From assembly GCA_900102065.1 (NCBI GenBank), contig FMVK01000007.1:1-64000 (forward strand): a stretch of DNA of 64,000 nt, given 5' to 3'. Made by a program: the position numbers and the translations under genes. The stretch comes from Lachnospiraceae bacterium XPB1003 (GTDB lineage: Bacteria > Bacillota > Clostridia > Lachnospirales > Lachnospiraceae). Numbering within the stretch: the stretch's first letter is position 1; each line of letters starts with the position of its first letter. The notes under the pieces were generated by a model that saw only the letters and a list, made by a program, of their open reading frames with translations, did no database searches and was not told where the DNA came from. Below, piece by piece: positions 26,019 through 36,587 of this stretch.

Positions 26019-26420
26019 ATGACAATGAGTGATCCGATTGCGGATATGCTTACAAGAATCCGTAACGCAAATACTGCAAAGCATGATACGGTTGATGTTC
26101 CGTCATCCAAGATGAAGCTCGCTATCGCGAAGATCCTTCTGGATGAAGGCTACATCAGAAAATATGATGTTGTTGATGATGGAAACTTCAAGAATATCCA
26201 CATCACACTTAAGTACGGCTCAGACAAGAACGAGAAGGTTTTGACAGGTATCAAGAGAATCTCAAAGCCCGGTCTTCGTGTTTATGCCGGCAAGGATGAG
26301 CTTCCCAAAGTTCTCGGAGGACTTGGTGTAGCGATCATCTCTACCAACCAGGGAGTTATCACTGACAAGGAAGCCAGAAAGCTTAATGTCGGCGGTGAAG
26401 TTCTCGCATTCGTTTGGTAA
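26019..26420 (+). CDS. rpsH: 30S ribosomal protein S8
   Basis: S8 binds the centre of 16S rRNA and in E. coli represses the spc operon. The 133 residues start [20 protein letters not shown]; the first ATG is preferred because AAGGAGG lies 9 bases before it. The ending [20 protein letters not shown] and GGEVLAFVW is conserved. A 130-bp gap follows before rplF. Confidence 0.96.
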   Translation: MTMSDPIADMLTRIRNANTAKHDTVDVPSSKMKLAIAKILLDEGYIRKYDVVDDGNFKNIHITLKYGSDKNEKVLTGIKRISKPGLRVYAGKDELPKVLGGLGVAIISTNQGVITDKEARKLNVGGEVLAFVW

Positions 26421-26550
26421 TTAATTTTCAAAATGGGTTTTGCATAAAATTGCAAAACCCGCCGCAGGTCGGTCTGCCGGATACGGTTATGACCGCAGGC
26501 GGTTGTTGATCAATATCAGTAAATATGAATCCATAACAGGAGGTACGGGC

Positions 26551-27093
26551 ATGTCACGTATAGGAAAAATGCCAATCGCGATTCCTGCCGGTGTAACGGT
26601 AACTATCGCAGAAAATAACAAAGTGACTGTAAAGGGACCCAAGGGAACACTTGAGAGAGTATTCCCCAACGATATGAAGATCGAAGTTGAGGGCTCCGAA
26701 ATCAAGGTTACAAGACCGAACGATTTAAAGAGAGAAAAGTCTCTTCACGGTCTGACCAGAACACTTATCAACAACATGGTTGTAGGTGTTACCACCGGCT
26801 TCGAGAAGAAGCTTGAGATCAACGGTGTAGGTTACAGAGCAGCTAAGTCCGGCAAGAAGCTTAACCTCACTCTCGGATATTCTCATCCCGTTGAGATGGA
26901 AGATCCTGAAGGTGTTGAGACCGTTGTCGAGGGACAGAACGTCATTATCGTGAAGGGTTGCGATAAAGAGAAAGTTGGTCAGTTTGCGGCTGAGATCAGA
27001 GACAAGAGAAGACCTGAACCTTACAAGGGCAAGGGTATCAAGTACGCTGATGAGACAATCAGACGTAAAGTCGGCAAGACCGGTAAGAAATAA
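26551..27093 (+). CDS. rplF: 50S ribosomal protein L6
   Basis: L6 lies near the factor-binding site of the 50S subunit. The start at 26551 has AGGAGG upstream and gives the usual [17 protein letters not shown]; an extension back to 26440 is not conserved. The 180 residues end with the signature [20 protein letters not shown]. Base usage matches its neighbours. Confidence 0.96.
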   Translation: MSRIGKMPIAIPAGVTVTIAENNKVTVKGPKGTLERVFPNDMKIEVEGSEIKVTRPNDLKREKSLHGLTRTLINNMVVGVTTGFEKKLEINGVGYRAAKSGKKLNLTLGYSHPVEMEDPEGVETVVEGQNVIIVKGCDKEKVGQFAAEIRDKRRPEPYKGKGIKYADETIRRKVGKTGKK

Positions 27094-27108
27094 GGAGGGC
27101 GACAGAAG

Positions 27109-27477
27109 ATGGTCAGCAAAAAATCAAGACAGGAAATCCGCGTAAAGAAGCATGACAGATTACGCAATCGCTTTAGCGGCACTGCAGAAAGACCTCGCCT
27201 TTCCGTATTCCGCAGCAACAGCCATATGTATGCTCAGGTTATCGATGATGCAGCAGGTAAGACACTTGTTTCAGCTTCAACAACCGAGAAGGATGCTAAG
27301 GCTGAGCTTAGTCATACAAACGATATGGACGCAGCTGTATTCGTAGGAAAGCTTGTTGCTAAGCGTGCTCTTGACGCAGGCATCAAGGAAGTAGTATTCG
27401 ACAGAGGCGGATATCTCTATCACGGCAAAGTAAAGGCACTTGCAGATGCTGCAAGAGAAGCCGGATTAGAGTTCTAA
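27109..27477 (+). CDS. rplR: 50S ribosomal protein L18
   Basis: L18 binds 5S rRNA together with L5. The 122 residues begin with a basic tail ([20 protein letters not shown]) and contain [20 protein letters not shown] and [20 protein letters not shown]. Length and order are standard. Confidence 0.96.
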   Translation: MVSKKSRQEIRVKKHDRLRNRFSGTAERPRLSVFRSNSHMYAQVIDDAAGKTLVSASTTEKDAKAELSHTNDMDAAVFVGKLVAKRALDAGIKEVVFDRGGYLYHGKVKALADAAREAGLEF

Positions 27478-27492
27478 GGAAGGGGAACAAGC

Positions 27493-28002
27493 ATGAGAAA
27501 TGAGATTATTGACGCAAGCGGACTTGAGTTAAATGACAAGCTTGTTTCCATCAAGCGTGTCACCAAGGTTGTTAAGGGCGGACGCCACATGAGATTTTCA
27601 GCACTTGTTGTTGTCGGAGACGGCAACGGACATGTTGGTGCCGGAATCGGTAAGGCTGCCGAGATCCCTGAAGCTATCCGTAAAGGTAAAGAGGATGCTA
27701 TAAAGCACCTCGTAACAGTTGCACGTGACGAGAATGACAGTATCACACACGATCAGCTCGGTAAGTACGGTTCAGCTACTCTTCTTATGAAGAGAGCTCC
27801 TCAGGGTACCGGTGTTATCGCAGGTGGTCCCGCACGTATCGTCTGCGATATGGCAGGTATCAAGAATATCCGTACAAAGTCTCTCGGCTCAAACAACAAG
27901 CAGAACGTTGTACAGGCAACGATCGCAGGTCTTGCTGAGCTCAAGAGCCCGGAGGAAGTCGCAATCATGCGCGGCAAGTCCGTTGAGGATATCAGAGCTT
28001 AA
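27493..28002 (+). CDS. rpsE: 30S ribosomal protein S5
   Basis: S5 contributes to decoding accuracy; changes in its N-terminal loop give spectinomycin resistance elsewhere. The 169 residues contain [20 protein letters not shown] and the C-terminal [20 protein letters not shown]. The protein is full length. GGAAGGGG precedes the ATG. Confidence 0.96.
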   Translation: MRNEIIDASGLELNDKLVSIKRVTKVVKGGRHMRFSALVVVGDGNGHVGAGIGKAAEIPEAIRKGKEDAIKHLVTVARDENDSITHDQLGKYGSATLLMKRAPQGTGVIAGGPARIVCDMAGIKNIRTKSLGSNNKQNVVQATIAGLAELKSPEEVAIMRGKSVEDIRA

Positions 28003-28028
28003 GTACAGGATAGATGGAGGACAAGGAA

Positions 28029-28214
28029 ATGGCAGAGAAAACATTAAAGGTTACTTTGGTGAAGTCACCCTGCGGTGCGGTTCCGAAGCACAGAAGGACA
28101 GTGGAAGCCATGGGACTTTCAAAGATGCACAAGACCGTTACACTGCCCGATAACGATGCGACCAGAGGACAGATCCGTCAGGTCGGATATATGCTGAAGG
28201 TAGAAGAGGCTTAA
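28029..28214 (+). CDS. rpmD: 50S ribosomal protein L30
   Basis: This small 50S protein has 61 residues when started at the ATG at 28029, which follows TGGAGGA; an earlier in-frame ATG at 28014 overlaps that ribosome site. MAEKTLKVTLVKSPCGAVPK and RRTVEAMGLSKMHKTVTLPD are typical of the bacterial short L30. Confidence 0.95.
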   Translation: MAEKTLKVTLVKSPCGAVPKHRRTVEAMGLSKMHKTVTLPDNDATRGQIRQVGYMLKVEEA

Positions 28215-28238
28215 GGTCGGTTTAGGAGGACTATTAAA

Positions 28239-28679
28239 ATGGAATTATCTAATTTAAGACCTGCTGAAGGGTCTAAGCACAGCGATAACTTCAGAAGAGG
28301 CCGCGGACACGGATCAGGAAACGGTAAGACCGCCGGTAAGGGTCATAAGGGACAGAAGGCTCGTTCCGGAGCACCCAGAATCGGTTTCGAAGGTGGTCAG
28401 ATGCCTTTATACAGACGTATTCCTAAGAGGGGCTTCAAGAACATCAATACACTTGATATCGTTACTATCAATGTAGATAAGCTTGAGGTTTTCGATAACG
28501 GAACAGCTGTTACTGTTGATACACTTCTTGAGAAGGGCATTATCAAGAACGCACGTGATGGCGTTAAGATCCTTGGTAACGGCGAACTCACAAAGAAGCT
28601 TGATGTTAAGGTTAACGGATTCAGCGCATCAGCTAAAGAGAAGATCGAGAAAAACGGCGGCACCGCAGAGGTGGTTTAA
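28239..28679 (+). CDS. rplO: 50S ribosomal protein L15
   Basis: L15 is a late assembly protein. The 146 residues start [20 protein letters not shown] and include the Gly-rich [20 protein letters not shown] and the middle motif [11 protein letters not shown]. The stop shares one base with the secY start. Confidence 0.96.
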   Translation: MELSNLRPAEGSKHSDNFRRGRGHGSGNGKTAGKGHKGQKARSGAPRIGFEGGQMPLYRRIPKRGFKNINTLDIVTINVDKLEVFDNGTAVTVDTLLEKGIIKNARDGVKILGNGELTKKLDVKVNGFSASAKEKIEKNGGTAEVV

Positions 28680-30010
28680 TGTTCAAAACAATAGTCAATG
28701 CTTTAAAAATCAGGGATGTACGCTTAAGGATACTTTATACTGTATTCGCCCTTTTTATCGTAAGGCTTGGCTGTCAGATTCCTGTACCGGGCGTAAACCG
28801 CATTGCAATCATGCAGTGGTTTGATGAACTCGCTACTGCCAGCGGAGGAGCACTTGGCTTCGTTGACGCGCTGACAGGCGGATCGCTTACCCAGATGTCA
28901 ATTTTTGCTCTGGGTATCACCCCGTACATCATGGCATCAATCATTATCCAGATGCTGACACTTTCCATACCTGCTCTTGAAGAAATGAGCAGGGAGGAAG
29001 ACGGTCATCGGAAGCTTTCAGAGATCACTCGTTACGCATCGGTTGTACTTGCACTTCTTGAAGGTATCGGAATGTCGATCGGATTCGGCAACCAGGGACT
29101 TCTCGAGAAGAGAGATGCATTCAGTATCGCGGTAGTTACGGTTTCTCTTACTGCGGGTGCTGCATTCGTAATGTGGCTGGGCGAACAGATCACTCAGAAA
29201 GGTATCGGAAACGGAAGCTCAATAATCCTCGTTTTCAATATCGCATCAAGAATTCCGAGTGATATAAAGGGTCTCTTTGATCAGTTTGTTTTCACAGCTT
29301 CCAATGTAGGTAAAGCAATAGTGGCAGCTATCATCATAATCGGTGTTATATTGCTCACTATCGTACTTACGATAATGCTTAACGATGCTATCCGAAAGAT
29401 CCCCGTTCATTACAACGGAAGGAGCAATCAGAGCAGGATCGCAGCAACAGGCAATACAAGTAATATTCCCTTAAAGATCAATACTTCGGGTGTTATGCCG
29501 GTAATCTTCGCATCATCCATCATGGAATTCCCGGTGGTTATAGCGACGATGATCGGAAAGGGACAGCCCACATCCGGAATTTGGATGCATGTCTATAAGA
29601 CACTTCAGTCATCCTACTGGTTTGATAAAGAAGATCCGAAATATACCATCGGTGTTGTGATCTATGTGGTACTTACAGTGTTCTTTGCATATTTCTACAC
29701 AGCGATAACATTTAACCCCATGATCATTTCGGACAACCTTAAGAAGCGCGGCGGATTCATTCCGGGAGTTAGACCCGGTAAGCCGACTACAGAATATCTA
29801 AATAATATTCTGAAGTATATAATCTTCATCGGTGCTATCGGACTGTTCATCGTTGTATCGATACCTATCGTATTCAACGGATTGTTCGGAGCAAGAGTTA
29901 CTTTCGGAGGAACCAGCCTTATCATTATCGTGAGCGTTGTGCTCGAGGCTATCCACCAGGTAGAGACGATGATGGTTGAGCGTAACTATAAGGGATTCTT
30001 GAATTCGTGA
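28679..30010 (+). CDS. secY: Protein translocase subunit SecY
   Basis: SecY is the channel through which proteins cross or enter the membrane, with SecE and SecG. The 443 residues have ten predicted membrane helices. TM2 contains GGSLTQMSIFALGITPYIMA and the segment SIIIQMLT; the fifth cytoplasmic loop has KKRGGFIPGVRPGKPT, which contacts SecA and the ribosome. It overlaps rplO by one base in the usual order. Confidence 0.97.
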   Translation: MFKTIVNALKIRDVRLRILYTVFALFIVRLGCQIPVPGVNRIAIMQWFDELATASGGALGFVDALTGGSLTQMSIFALGITPYIMASIIIQMLTLSIPALEEMSREEDGHRKLSEITRYASVVLALLEGIGMSIGFGNQGLLEKRDAFSIAVVTVSLTAGAAFVMWLGEQITQKGIGNGSSIILVFNIASRIPSDIKGLFDQFVFTASNVGKAIVAAIIIIGVILLTIVLTIMLNDAIRKIPVHYNGRSNQSRIAATGNTSNIPLKINTSGVMPVIFASSIMEFPVVIATMIGKGQPTSGIWMHVYKTLQSSYWFDKEDPKYTIGVVIYVVLTVFFAYFYTAITFNPMIISDNLKKRGGFIPGVRPGKPTTEYLNNILKYIIFIGAIGLFIVVSIPIVFNGLFGARVTFGGTSLIIIVSVVLEAIHQVETMMVERNYKGFLNS

Positions 30011-30052
30011 TCGGATTCATGATTGAAAAATAAATATACTATACATCTAAGA

Positions 30053-30085
30053 ACACTATGCAGCGGCTCTTCCGCAGCATAGTGT
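30053..30085 (+). promoter_or_regulatory. Strong hairpin between secY and adk
   Basis: ACACTATGC and GCATAGTGT pair perfectly, with an inner GCGG/CCGC stem around CTCTT. It resembles a terminator stem, but the T-run is short (CCTTTGGGTTT). It may lower read-through into adk or set an mRNA end. Confidence 0.6.
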
Positions 30086-30116
30086 CCTTTGGGTTTAAAG
30101 GAATGGAGGCATCTTT

Positions 30117-30758
30117 ATGAAGATTGTAATGCTCGGCGCTCCCGGCGCAGGTAAGGGTACACAGGCTAAGATGATCGCTGCAAAGTACGGTATCCCTCAT
30201 GTTTCAACAGGCGATATCTTCCGCGCAAACATCAAGAACGGAACCGAACTCGGCAAAGAAGCAAAGTCATACATGGATAAGGGTGCGCTCGTTCCCGATG
30301 AACTCACGGTACGCATTCTCCTGGACAGAGTTGCTCAGGATGACTGCGCTAAGGGATACGTTCTTGACGGATTCCCCCGCACTATCCCTCAGGCTGAGGT
30401 TCTTGATGCGGAACTTACCAAATTAAACGACAAGATCGATTTTGCTATCAATGTTGATGTTCCCGATGAGAACATCGTTCGTCGCATGTCAGGCAGACGT
30501 TCATGCCCGTCCTGCGGAGCAACATATCACATCGTTCACATCCCGCCCAAGCAGGAAGGTGTATGTGACAAGTGCGGAGCAGCTCTTGTTCAGCGCGATG
30601 ATGACAAGGAAGAAACAGTAAAGAACCGTCTTAAGGTTTATCATGAGCAGACACAGCCCCTCATTGATTTCTATGAGAAGAAGGGTGTGTTACAGAATGT
30701 AGACGGTACAGTTGACAGCGAGGAAGTATTCGCTGCTATCGTAAAGATACTTGGCTGA
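30117..30758 (+). CDS. adk: Adenylate kinase
   Basis: The enzyme interconverts ATP + AMP and 2 ADP. The 213 residues carry the P-loop [10 protein letters not shown] at 7-16, the AMP-binding ILDGFPRT-like segment [13 protein letters not shown] and a LID domain with four zinc cysteines (CPSCGATYH and CDKCGA), as in Gram-positive enzymes. It lies between secY and map, as in most Firmicutes, with AATGGAGG upstream. Confidence 0.97.
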   Translation: MKIVMLGAPGAGKGTQAKMIAAKYGIPHVSTGDIFRANIKNGTELGKEAKSYMDKGALVPDELTVRILLDRVAQDDCAKGYVLDGFPRTIPQAEVLDAELTKLNDKIDFAINVDVPDENIVRRMSGRRSCPSCGATYHIVHIPPKQEGVCDKCGAALVQRDDDKEETVKNRLKVYHEQTQPLIDFYEKKGVLQNVDGTVDSEEVFAAIVKILG

Positions 30759-30773
30759 AAGAAGGCAATTTAA

Positions 30774-31526
30774 ATGTCAATTTCAATAAAGTCTGCAAGA
30801 GAGATCGAACTTATGAGAGAATCCAACAGGTTGCTTGGAGAGATGCACAATGAGCTCGCCAAGATGATCCGTCCCGGAATTTCCACTCTCGATCTTGATA
30901 AAGCAGCAGCACGTTTTATAAAAGACTGTGGTTGTGTTTCAAACTTTTTAAATTATGAAGGATATCCCGGAAATATCTGCACATCCGTTAATGAAGAAGT
31001 AGTGCACGGGATACCGAAGGCAGAAAGAATACTTAAGGAAGGCGATATAATCTCCATCGACGCGGGAATGATCTATAAAGGATATCATTCCGATGCAGCA
31101 AGAACATATGCCGTTGGAAAGATCGCGCCGGAAGTACAGAAGCTGATAGATGAGACCCGAAACAGCTTTTTTGAAGGTATCAAGAAGGCAAAGGCCGGAA
31201 ATCATCTTTATGAAATATCAAATGCCATAGCCGATTATATTGAACAGTTCGGTTTCGGAATAGTAAGAGATCTTGTGGGACACGGAGTAGGAACTTCACT
31301 TCACGAGGAACCGCAGATCCCCAACTTCCATATGAAGAGAAAGGGACCGAAGCTTGAACCGGGAATGACCCTGGCCGTTGAACCGATGATAGCATTGGGG
31401 CGAGGCGATGTGGACTGGCTGGATGATGACTGGACAGTAGTGACCGAGGACAGATCACCTGCCGCACATTACGAAAATACAATACTCATCACCGACGGAG
31501 AGCCGGAGATCTTATCTTTGGTTTAA
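30774..31526 (+). CDS. map: Methionine aminopeptidase, type I
   Basis: The enzyme removes the initiator methionine from new proteins. The 250 residues contain the metal ligands in [20 protein letters not shown] (two Asp), [16 protein letters not shown] (His), [12 protein letters not shown] (Glu) and a final Glu in [11 protein letters not shown]. It lacks the N-terminal zinc finger seen in eukaryotic forms. It follows adk by 15 bp and is expected to be co-transcribed with it. Confidence 0.96.
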   Translation: MSISIKSAREIELMRESNRLLGEMHNELAKMIRPGISTLDLDKAAARFIKDCGCVSNFLNYEGYPGNICTSVNEEVVHGIPKAERILKEGDIISIDAGMIYKGYHSDAARTYAVGKIAPEVQKLIDETRNSFFEGIKKAKAGNHLYEISNAIADYIEQFGFGIVRDLVGHGVGTSLHEEPQIPNFHMKRKGPKLEPGMTLAVEPMIALGRGDVDWLDDDWTVVTEDRSPAAHYENTILITDGEPEILSLV

Positions 31527-31591
31527 AGCCGGAAATCAGCAAAAGTTTTATTAAAGTAAGAAGTCAACTTATCAGGAGGAAACAGGATAAT

Positions 31592-31810
31592 ATGTCGAAG
31601 ACAGACGTTATCGAGATCGAAGGCACGGTAACAGAGAAGCTGCCCAATACAATGTTTCGAGTGCAGCTTGAGAACGGGCACGAAGTGCTTGCTCACATCA
31701 GCGGAAAGCTCCGCCAGAATTATATTAAGATCCTGCCGGGAGACACGGTGACGATAGAACTTTCACCTTATGATCTGTCAAAGGGACGTATCACCTGGAG
31801 AAATAAGTAA
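31592..31810 (+). CDS. infA: Translation initiation factor IF-1
   Basis: IF-1 covers the A site during initiation. The 72 residues make an OB fold: [40 protein letters not shown] and [20 protein letters not shown] are diagnostic. CAGGAGG precedes the ATG. The gene for the KOW-domain L14e-like protein often found between map and infA in clostridia is absent. Confidence 0.97.
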   Translation: MSKTDVIEIEGTVTEKLPNTMFRVQLENGHEVLAHISGKLRQNYIKILPGDTVTIELSPYDLSKGRITWRNK

Positions 31811-31818
31811 AAAAGTCC

Positions 31819-31847
31819 TTGCAATTGAAAAAACTGAGTAGTATACT
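31819..31847 (+). promoter_or_regulatory. Internal promoter before rpmJ
   Basis: TTGCAA (31819-31824) and TATACT (31842-31847) are 17 bp apart. An inverted pair AAAAGTCC (31811-31818) and GGACTTTT (31855-31862) brackets the promoter. It would give rpmJ and the alpha-type genes a start of their own. Confidence 0.75.
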
Positions 31848-31881
31848 AAAAAACGGACTTTTCTGAAAGGAGGGTAATGCC

Positions 31882-31995
31882 ATGAAAGTAAGATCATCAG
31901 TAAAGCCTATTTGTGACAAGTGTAAGGTAATCAAGAGAAAAGGGAAGATCATGATCATCTGTGAAAATCCCAAGCACAAGCAGAGACAGGGCTGA
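31882..31995 (+). CDS. rpmJ: 50S ribosomal protein L36, zinc form
   Basis: This is a 37-residue protein. [20 protein letters not shown] starts it, and the zinc ligands are C11, C14, C27 and H32. It completes the large subunit near the 23S core. AAAGGAGGG lies 8 bases before the ATG. It stands behind its own promoter and before a long leader of about 370 nt. Confidence 0.95.
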   Translation: MKVRSSVKPICDKCKVIKRKGKIMIICENPKHKQRQG

Positions 31996-32365
31996 TAGTC
32001 CGGTTTTAATTTGTGTTTAGCTAGTGAAGCGGCTGCGGTTTCGCTTTCCGTCAAAAGTGAGACCGGTTTATCGATAAATGTGAGGCGTATTATGGTGACG
32101 CCGTGCATTTACGGTTGATACCCGAAGACTGATCCTTACACGTCAGTCCAGGGACAAGGCAGTAGAAACTGCCGGCGGGTAGTTATCCGGTAATCAAAAG
32201 GGTAACAGCTGCATTTCCGTAACCCCGGAAATGAACGACTCTTAGCCGAAAGGAGTCTTGCGCCGCCCAATCAATTAGTAACTGTTAATAGATGTTCCTG
32301 CTACCATATTCCGAATATATAAGGAAAAGGGACACACACCACAACTTAATCGGAGGAATTTAGAA
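31996..32365 (+). promoter_or_regulatory. Long structured leader before rpsM
   Basis: No gene fits in these 370 nt. Several hairpins follow one another: GGCGT/ACGCC at 32084-32102, GACTG/CAGTC at 32127-32148, GGCAG/CTGCC at 32158-32173 and GACTC/GAGTC at 32237-32257. The normal rpmJ-rpsM spacing is far shorter. A regulatory leader for the S13-S11-S4-alpha-L17 genes, perhaps bound by S4, is an inference from position. Confidence 0.55.
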
Positions 32366-32734
32366 ATGGCTCGTATTGCAGGTGTTGATCTGCCGAGAGA
32401 CAAGCGCGTTGAGATAGGTCTTACCTATATCTACGGTATCGGCAGAGTAAGCGCAGACAAGATCCTTAAGGCATCAGGTGTTAACCCTGATACCCGTTGC
32501 AGAGATCTTACAGACGAAGAAGTTAAGGCTATCAGTGAGGTTATTGACCGTGATATGATAGTTGAAGGTGACCTCAGAAGAGAGATCGCACTTAACATCA
32601 AGCGTCTTCAGGAGATCGGATGCTACAGAGGCGTTCGTCACAGAAAGGGACTTCCCGTTCGTGGCCAGAAGACCAAGACAAACGCTCGTACAAGAAAAGG
32701 TCCCAAGAAGACCGTTGCCGGAAAGAAGAAATAA
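32366..32734 (+). CDS. rpsM: 30S ribosomal protein S13
   Basis: S13 bridges the head of the 30S subunit to the 50S subunit. The 122 residues begin [20 protein letters not shown] and contain the signature [20 protein letters not shown] and the basic tail. It follows the long leader; AATCGGAGGA precedes the start. Confidence 0.96.
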   Translation: MARIAGVDLPRDKRVEIGLTYIYGIGRVSADKILKASGVNPDTRCRDLTDEEVKAISEVIDRDMIVEGDLRREIALNIKRLQEIGCYRGVRHRKGLPVRGQKTKTNARTRKGPKKTVAGKKK

Positions 32735-32820
32735 TATCCGGAAGGCGTCGTAACAGTTCATAGGAAGAGCAGATAAGGTTTCTTCCTTTAAGAATTTCAA
32801 AGAAAGTAGGTTAGTTTAAA

Positions 32821-33225
32821 ATGGCAGCAAATAATGGAAATGCTTCTAAAAAGAGCAAAGTTAGGCGTGTCAAGAAAAACGTTGAACATGGACAGGCTCA
32901 TATCCAGGCATCTTTCAATAACACAATCGTTACTCTGACAGATGCAGAAGGTAATGCACTTTCCTGGGCATCAGCCGGTGGTCTTGGATTCAGAGGTTCA
33001 AAGAAATCTACTCCTTATGCAGCCCAGATGGCAGCTGAGACCGCTACAAAAGCGGCGCTGATCCATGGCCTTAAGACAGTAGACGTATTTGTTAAGGGAC
33101 CCGGTTCAGGACGTGAGTCAGCTATCCGTGCGCTTGCAGCAAACGGACTTCAGGTTACGAGCATCAGCGACGTTACACCCGTTCCTCATAACGGATGCCG
33201 TCCGCCTAAGAGACGCCGCGTATAA
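32821..33225 (+). CDS. rpsK: 30S ribosomal protein S11
   Basis: S11 lies on the platform of the 30S subunit near the E site. The 134 residues contain [39 protein letters not shown] and the conserved ending [17 protein letters not shown]. No strong AGGAGG is visible; GAAAGTAGG is the nearest site. Confidence 0.96.
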   Translation: MAANNGNASKKSKVRRVKKNVEHGQAHIQASFNNTIVTLTDAEGNALSWASAGGLGFRGSKKSTPYAAQMAAETATKAALIHGLKTVDVFVKGPGSGRESAIRALAANGLQVTSISDVTPVPHNGCRPPKRRRV

Positions 33226-33297
33226 TGACCGCCGTCACAAGGTGACGAATAAAGCAGCAGTTTAGATATCAGTTAATTTATCGGAGGATATAGAACA

Positions 33298-33969
33298 ATG
33301 GCAATCAACAGAGTTCCTGTATTAAAAAGATGCAGAGCTTTAGGTCTTGATCCGGCTTATCTTGGCGTTGAGAAGTACACTCATACAAACGAGTGGCACA
33401 AGGAAGTAGACGGAGCAAAGAAGAATATCAACAAGAGACTCGACAGAAAAGTTAACGAGTCTATCCGTGCTCCCAGAGCAGGCAGAAAGATTTCCGAATA
33501 CGGAACACAGCTTAAGGAAAAGCAGAAGGCTAAGTTCATCTATGGCGTTCTTGAAAAGCCTTTCCGTAACTACTACGAGAGAGCTGATCACATGAAGGGT
33601 ATGACCGGTGAGAACCTTATGATCCTTCTTGAGTCCAGACTTGACAGCGTTGTATTCCGTCTTGGATTCGCACGTACCAGAAGAGAGGCACGTCAGGTAG
33701 TTACACATAAGCACGTTCTTGTAAACGGAAAGAAGATCAACATTCCTTCATACCTTGTTAAGGCAGGAGATGTTATCGAGCTTACAGAGAAGGCTAAGGG
33801 ACTGCAGAGATACAAGGACGTTCTTGAGGTAACAAATGGCAGGATCGTTCCTGAATGGCTCGGAGTTGATTATGAAGCAAAGAAGGGAACAGTTAAGGAA
33901 CTTCCCAACAGAGAAGCGATCGACGTTCCTGTAGACGAGATGCTTATCGTCGAATTATATTCCAAGTAA
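33298..33969 (+). CDS. rpsD: 30S ribosomal protein S4
   Basis: S4 nucleates 30S assembly and is a known autogenous repressor. With 223 residues it is longer than the usual 200. The N-terminal region (about 18-55, YLGVEKYTHTNEWHKEVDG…) lacks the zinc cysteines and appears to hold the extra length. The S4 domain (RLDSVVFRLGFARTRREARQ and VNGKKINIPSYLVKAGD) is normal. In Bacillus rpsD is elsewhere; here it is inside the alpha-type operon. Confidence 0.95.
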   Translation: MAINRVPVLKRCRALGLDPAYLGVEKYTHTNEWHKEVDGAKKNINKRLDRKVNESIRAPRAGRKISEYGTQLKEKQKAKFIYGVLEKPFRNYYERADHMKGMTGENLMILLESRLDSVVFRLGFARTRREARQVVTHKHVLVNGKKINIPSYLVKAGDVIELTEKAKGLQRYKDVLEVTNGRIVPEWLGVDYEAKKGTVKELPNREAIDVPVDEMLIVELYSK

Positions 33970-34013
33970 TTTAATCTTCATAAACAGTTTTCGACTTTTA
34001 AGGAGGGTCATAA

Positions 34014-34979
34014 ATGTTAGAATTTGATTTTGACAGCCCGAATATTGAGATTGCTGAGATCTCAGATGATAAGAAATACGGCAAGTTTGTCGTTGAGCCG
34101 CTTGAGCGCGGATATGGTATCACCCTCGGCAATTCGCTTCGTCGCATCATGCTTGCTTCCCTTCCCGGAGCAGCAGTAAGTCAGATCAAGATCGACGGTG
34201 TACTGCATGAGTTTTCATCAATACACGGCGTGAAAGAAGATGTCACCGAGATCGTTATGAACATCAAGTCACTTTCGATCAGAGATGACAGCGATAATGA
34301 TGAACCCAAGAAAGCGCATATCAATTTTGAGGGCGCCGGTGTTGTTAAGGCTTCGGACATCAAGATTGAAGACCCGGATGTATCAATCGTCAATACAGAT
34401 CAGACAATCGCAACATTAAGCGGCAAGGATGCCAGACTTGAGATGGATCTGGTTATCTCAAAGGGCCGTGGATATGTTAGCGCAGACAAGAATAAGAGAG
34501 ATGATTTCCCTATCGGAAGCATCGCAGTTGACTCTATCTTTACACCGGTTGAGCGTGTTAACATGAACGTTGAGAATACCCGTGTGGGACAGGTTACAGA
34601 CTACGACAAGCTTACCCTTGAAGTATTCACAAACGGAACTATCTCTCCCGATGAGGCAGTCAGCCTTGCAGCTAAGGTTCTGAGCGAGCACTTAAAGCTC
34701 TTCATTAACCTTTCCGATAAGGGCTTACAGGCTCAGGTTCTTACCAACGAGACAGAGATCCAGCAGAAGCAGCCTACTACAAAGTCTATCGACGAGTTAG
34801 AGCTTTCTGTAAGATCCTTCAACTGCTTAAAGAGAGCAGGTATCGATACGGTTGAGCAGCTTATCAATAAGACTCCCGATGAGATGATGAAGGTTCGTAA
34901 CCTTGGTAAGAAATCACTCGACGAAGTTCTTGCTAAGTTAAAGGAGCTGGGACTTCACCTTCGTAACGAGGTAGAGTAA
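34014..34979 (+). CDS. rpoA: RNA polymerase alpha subunit
   Basis: The dimer of alpha subunits is the platform for RNA polymerase assembly. The N-terminal domain (1-230) has [20 protein letters not shown]. After a linker the C-terminal domain (about 250-321) has the helix-hairpin-helix [20 protein letters not shown] and [19 protein letters not shown], which contacts UP elements and activators. Length is normal. AAGGAGGG precedes the ATG. Confidence 0.97.
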   Translation: MLEFDFDSPNIEIAEISDDKKYGKFVVEPLERGYGITLGNSLRRIMLASLPGAAVSQIKIDGVLHEFSSIHGVKEDVTEIVMNIKSLSIRDDSDNDEPKKAHINFEGAGVVKASDIKIEDPDVSIVNTDQTIATLSGKDARLEMDLVISKGRGYVSADKNKRDDFPIGSIAVDSIFTPVERVNMNVENTRVGQVTDYDKLTLEVFTNGTISPDEAVSLAAKVLSEHLKLFINLSDKGLQAQVLTNETEIQQKQPTTKSIDELELSVRSFNCLKRAGIDTVEQLINKTPDEMMKVRNLGKKSLDEVLAKLKELGLHLRNEVE

Positions 34980-35101
34980 ATTTATTTTCAGCGTTCCCGG
35001 ATAAGCCCGAAGTGCGCCGGGAGCGTATACAGATAACGCGGGAAACATATCCGCAATAGTTTGACAGGTAAGACCGATGAGCGCTGTCGAAAGGATAAAA
35101 A

Positions 35102-35638
35102 ATGGCTAAGTACAGAAAGTTAAGCAAGACATCAGATCAGAGAAAGGCTCTTCTCAGAAACCAGGTAACAATGCTTGTTCTTAACGGCAGAATTACTACA
35201 ACAGAGGCTAGAGCTAAGGAAATCCAGAAGATCGCTGAGAAGCTTATCGCACTCGCAGTTAAGGAAAAGGATAACTTCGAGACAGTAACAGTTAAGACTA
35301 AGGTTGCTGTAAAGGATAAGGACGGCAGACGTGTTAAGGAAGTTGTAGACGGTAAGAAGGTTACTGTTTACGAAGAGCAGGATAAGGAGATCAAGCAGGA
35401 TCTTCCTTCAAGACTTCATGCAAGACGTCAGATGCTCAAGGTATTCTACGGAGCAACAAGTGTTCCTACAGCACTTGCGGGCAGAAAGAAGAACACCAAG
35501 AAGATCGATCTTTGCGCTAAGATGTTTGATGAGATCGCACCCAAGTATGTAAGCAGACAGGGTGGTTATACCAGAATCGTTAAGATCGGACCTCGTAAGG
35601 GTGATGCAGCGATGATGGTTGTCATCGAGCTGGTTTAA
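35102..35638 (+). CDS. rplQ: 50S ribosomal protein L17 with insertion
   Basis: L17 sits at the tunnel exit. The protein starts [20 protein letters not shown] and ends [20 protein letters not shown], as in the family. It has 178 residues against about 115-125 in E. coli and Bacillus. The extra part (about 60-115, [20 protein letters not shown] and the following [14 protein letters not shown]) is known to me from Lachnospiraceae and is the best taxonomic mark in the window. A terminator follows. Confidence 0.95.
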   Translation: MAKYRKLSKTSDQRKALLRNQVTMLVLNGRITTTEARAKEIQKIAEKLIALAVKEKDNFETVTVKTKVAVKDKDGRRVKEVVDGKKVTVYEEQDKEIKQDLPSRLHARRQMLKVFYGATSVPTALAGRKKNTKKIDLCAKMFDEIAPKYVSRQGGYTRIVKIGPRKGDAAMMVVIELV

Positions 35639-35665
35639 TACCAAAGCCACAGTAATAAGATTATG

Positions 35666-35694
35666 ACCCCCGTGGGTAAAACCCCGGGGGTTTT
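35666..35694 (+). terminator. Terminator of the ribosomal superoperon
   Basis: ACCCCCG and CGGGGGT pair around TGGGTAAAACCC and are followed by a T-run (TTTTG). It lies 28 bp beyond rplQ. Confidence 0.85.
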
Positions 35695-35711
35695 GTGATA
35701 TCATAAACCAC

Positions 35712-36587
35712 ATGGGAATCGTAGACATCAACAAAGTAACATTTGAATATATCCGCAGAGATGAGGAGGGCAACGTCGAGGGCATAACAACAGCCGTTGA
35801 CGGCGTCAGCCTGTCTGTTAAACCGGGAGAGTTTATAGCTATACTCGGACATAACGGATCGGGAAAATCCACACTTGCGAAACAGATCAATGCCATGCTC
35901 TTTCCCACGGAAGGAACCGTAGTGGTTGACGGATTGGATACCAACAATGAAGACAATCTTCTTCAGATAAGACAGACAGCCGGAATGGTCTTTCAGAACC
36001 CGGACAATCAGATAATAGGACAGATAGTGGATGAGGAAGTAGGATTTGGCCCTGAAAATCTCGGTGTTCCCACGGAAGAGATACTCCAAAGAGTGGAGGA
36101 GAGTCTGAAGGTACTCGGAATGTATGAGTACAGGCATAAGTCTCCTAACCGTCTATCAGGCGGCCAGAAGCAGAGAGTATCCATTGCATCTGTAATAGCT
36201 ATGCATCCCAAATGCATAGTATTTGATGAGCCTACGGCCATGCTGGATCCCAAGGGCAGATTTGAAGTTATCCAGGCCGCCAGAGCTCTGAACGATGTCG
36301 AGAAGATAACTATAATTCTCATAACCCACTACATGGAGGAGGTGGTCGATGCCGACCGCGTCTTCGTAATGGATAAGGGCAAGATAGCCATGAGCGGTAC
36401 TCCGCGTGAGATATTCAGCAGAGTATCCGAGCTTAAGGATCTGAGACTTACCGTTCCTCAGGTGACGGAACTTGCATGGGAGCTTAAAAAATCAGGTATA
36501 CCCATACGGGATGGGATACTTACCCGTGAAGAGCTTACAGAGGAACTTAAGAAATATATTTCTCTTCGTAAAAAGGAGAGACCCTGA
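35712..36587 (+). CDS. ecfA1: ECF transporter ATPase EcfA1
   Basis: This is one of two ATPases of the energy-coupling factor module that drives vitamin and metal uptake by separate S-components. The 291 residues carry Walker [10 protein letters not shown] (about 46), a Q-loop in MVFQNPDNQ, signature LSGGQKQR, Walker [12 protein letters not shown] and the switch His in LITHYMEE. It overlaps ecfA2 by one base. The location behind rplQ is standard in Firmicutes. Confidence 0.95.
   Translation: MGIVDINKVTFEYIRRDEEGNVEGITTAVDGVSLSVKPGEFIAILGHNGSGKSTLAKQINAMLFPTEGTVVVDGLDTNNEDNLLQIRQTAGMVFQNPDNQIIGQIVDEEVGFGPENLGVPTEEILQRVEESLKVLGMYEYRHKSPNRLSGGQKQRVSIASVIAMHPKCIVFDEPTAMLDPKGRFEVIQAARALNDVEKITIILITHYMEEVVDADRVFVMDKGKIAMSGTPREIFSRVSELKDLRLTVPQVTELAWELKKSGIPIRDGILTREELTEELKKYISLRKKERP

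Noticed and set aside
26440-26550. N-terminal extension of L6
   Set aside because: The extra residues are not conserved, and AGGAGG stands directly before 26551.
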